NCBI RefSeq assembly: GCF_019468465.1
Contig: NZ_CP080519.1
Location: forward strand, 744,001-808,000
Length of the DNA: 64,000 bases
From: Amycolatopsis sp. DSM 110486
GTDB lineage: Bacteria > Actinomycetota > Actinomycetes > Mycobacteriales > Pseudonocardiaceae
Direction: 5' to 3'
Shown here piece by piece: positions 63,209 through 64,000 of the stretch. Under the pieces are notes generated by a model. It made no database searches, was not told the origin of the DNA, and was given only the letters and a program-made list of their open reading frames with translations. The position numbers were made by a program, and so were the translations under genes. Positions within the stretch are counted from its first letter, which is position 1; every line of letters begins with the position of its first letter.

Positions 63209-64000
63209 TCACCGAGCCGGAGCCGGGAACTGCTCGTGCCCCAGCACTCCGAGCAGCTGGATCTTCTCCGCCGCCTCCGTCCGCGGCGCCGCCGTGAGCA
63301 CCAGCAGCGACTGCGACCAGTCCTCCGTGAACAACGCCTGGCAGTCCACCTCGATCGGACCCAGCTGCGGATGGATCAACGTCTTGTGGTCCTCGAACCG
63401 CCTCGCCACCTCGTGCCGTTCCCACAGCTCGGCGAACTCCGCGCTCTCCTGCCGCAACGCCCGCACGAGCTCGCCGGCGCGCGATTGCGGTCCCATCGAC
63501 CCGTACGCGGCGCGCAGGCCCGCGACTTGGGCGCGGCTCTGGCGGGCGCGGTCGGCGGCCGGGTAGATGAGGCGTTCGCCGGGGTCGGTGAACCAGCGGT
63601 AGATGCCGCTGCGGGCGAGGCCGGTGTGGTGGGAGTGGTCGCCGTAGAGGGCGTCGGCGAAGCGGTTCTGCACGAGGACCTCGCCGAGGTTCGACAGGAT
63701 CAGCGCGGGCGTGTCGTCGAGCCGGTCGAGGACCCGCAGCAACGCCGGCGCGACGTGGGTGGCGACGGCGACGGCCGAAGGCGCGTTGCGGCCGGAGATC
63801 TGGAACAGGTAGTCGCGCTCGCCGGCGTTCAGGCGCAGCGCGCGGGCCAGCGACGCGAGCATCTGCTCGCTCGGCTGCGGACCGCGCTGCTGTTCGAGCC
63901 GGGTGTAGTAGTCGGTGGACATGGCGGCCAGCGAGGCGACTTCCTCACGCCGCAGCCCGGGAGCGCGACGGCGCGCACCCGCGGGCAGGCCGACGTCCTC
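63209..64000 (-). CDS. XRE-family regulator with MmyB-like ligand-binding domain, partial
   Basis: The gene runs off the right edge. In-frame residues before the first ATG (REEVASLAAMSTDYYTRLEQ) complete the helix-turn-helix, LPAGARRRAPGLRREEVASL, which is the usual start region of these regulators. After it comes QQRGPQPSEQMLASLARALR and a PAS-like MmyB ligand-binding domain (LSNLGEVLVQNRFADALYGD, IYRWFTDPGERLIYPAADRA, DHKTLIHPQLGPIEVDCQAL). Such regulators often control an adjacent oxidoreductase; here that neighbour is the truncated FAD monooxygenase. Confidence 0.88.
   Translation of the reverse strand, partial: EDVGLPAGARRRAPGLRREEVASLAAMSTDYYTRLEQQRGPQPSEQMLASLARALRLNAGERDYLFQISGRNAPSAVAVATHVAPALLRVLDRLDDTPALILSNLGEVLVQNRFADALYGDHSHHTGLARSGIYRWFTDPGERLIYPAADRARQSRAQVAGLRAAYGSMGPQSRAGELVRALRQESAEFAELWERHEVARRFEDHKTLIHPQLGPIEVDCQALFTEDWSQSLLVLTAAPRTEAAEKIQLLGVLGHEQFPAPAR

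Overview
The window is very GC-rich, uses GTG and TTG starts often, and is packed with 4-base start/stop overlaps. It carries the actinobacterial housekeeping genes tig, clpP1, clpP2, clpX, valS, folC, a DUF4233 gene and ndk, plus mycothiol-type, LytR-CpsA-Psr, DUF397/DUF5753 and CYP102-type genes. Together these point to a filamentous actinomycete of the Pseudonocardiales, most likely Amycolatopsis or a close relative. This is an inference from gene content; no rRNA or intact tRNA gene was seen.

Layout. 0.2-5.4 kb: ndk, a Tat-exported PhoD-type phosphatase, a small zone of immunity-like genes (SUKH-like gene, broken barstar gene, tRNA-like 3' fragment), then DUF4233 and folC. 5.5-10.3 kb: a broken NUDIX gene, a methyltransferase, a secreted SGNH lipase, and two coupled alpha/beta hydrolases divergent from a LysR regulator. 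10.4-13.4 kb: valS and a small membrane protein. 13.5-33.8 kb: an accessory block with a self-sufficient CYP102-type P450 behind a membrane protein, a MarR/MFS pair, a YdeP-like molybdopterin oxidoreductase, VanZ and LCP envelope proteins, an SDR/VOC pair next to a GntR regulator, an ArsR-MFS operon, an oxalate/formate-type MFS carrier with its 45-residue partner divergent from fdhD, a carotenoid oxygenase and a Tat-exported esterase. 33.9-38.2 kb: clpX, clpP2, clpP1 and tig.

38.4-51 kb: a TetR regulator divergent from a desaturase-reductase-ferredoxin fusion coupled to a fructosamine-kinase-like gene, then a DUF5666-like protein, an orphan sensor kinase, and two paralogous membrane glycosyltransferases around an ASCH protein and a GT2-GtrA protein. 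51-54.2 kb: a PP2C phosphatase, DUF2127, and a divergent cluster of zinc-finger-like genes against XRE/DUF5753 plus DUF397. 54.3-64 kb: a GH92 alpha-mannosidase with a LacI-type operator, a Gfo/Idh oxidoreductase, a betaine/choline-type binding lipoprotein, a flavin monooxygenase, a secreted nuclease/phosphatase-fold protein, a truncated FAD monooxygenase and a partial XRE regulator.

Two themes stand out. First, the tig-clpP1-clpP2-clpX-valS-folC-DUF4233-ndk block, which is contiguous or nearly so in relatives such as Streptomyces, is split here by accessory DNA at three joints. Second, two neighbouring genes, the fructosamine-kinase-like gene and the sensor kinase, are each followed directly by a series of decayed tandem copies of their own 3' ends, still recognisable at protein level. 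I know of no standard element that explains this; it is the most unusual structure in the window.
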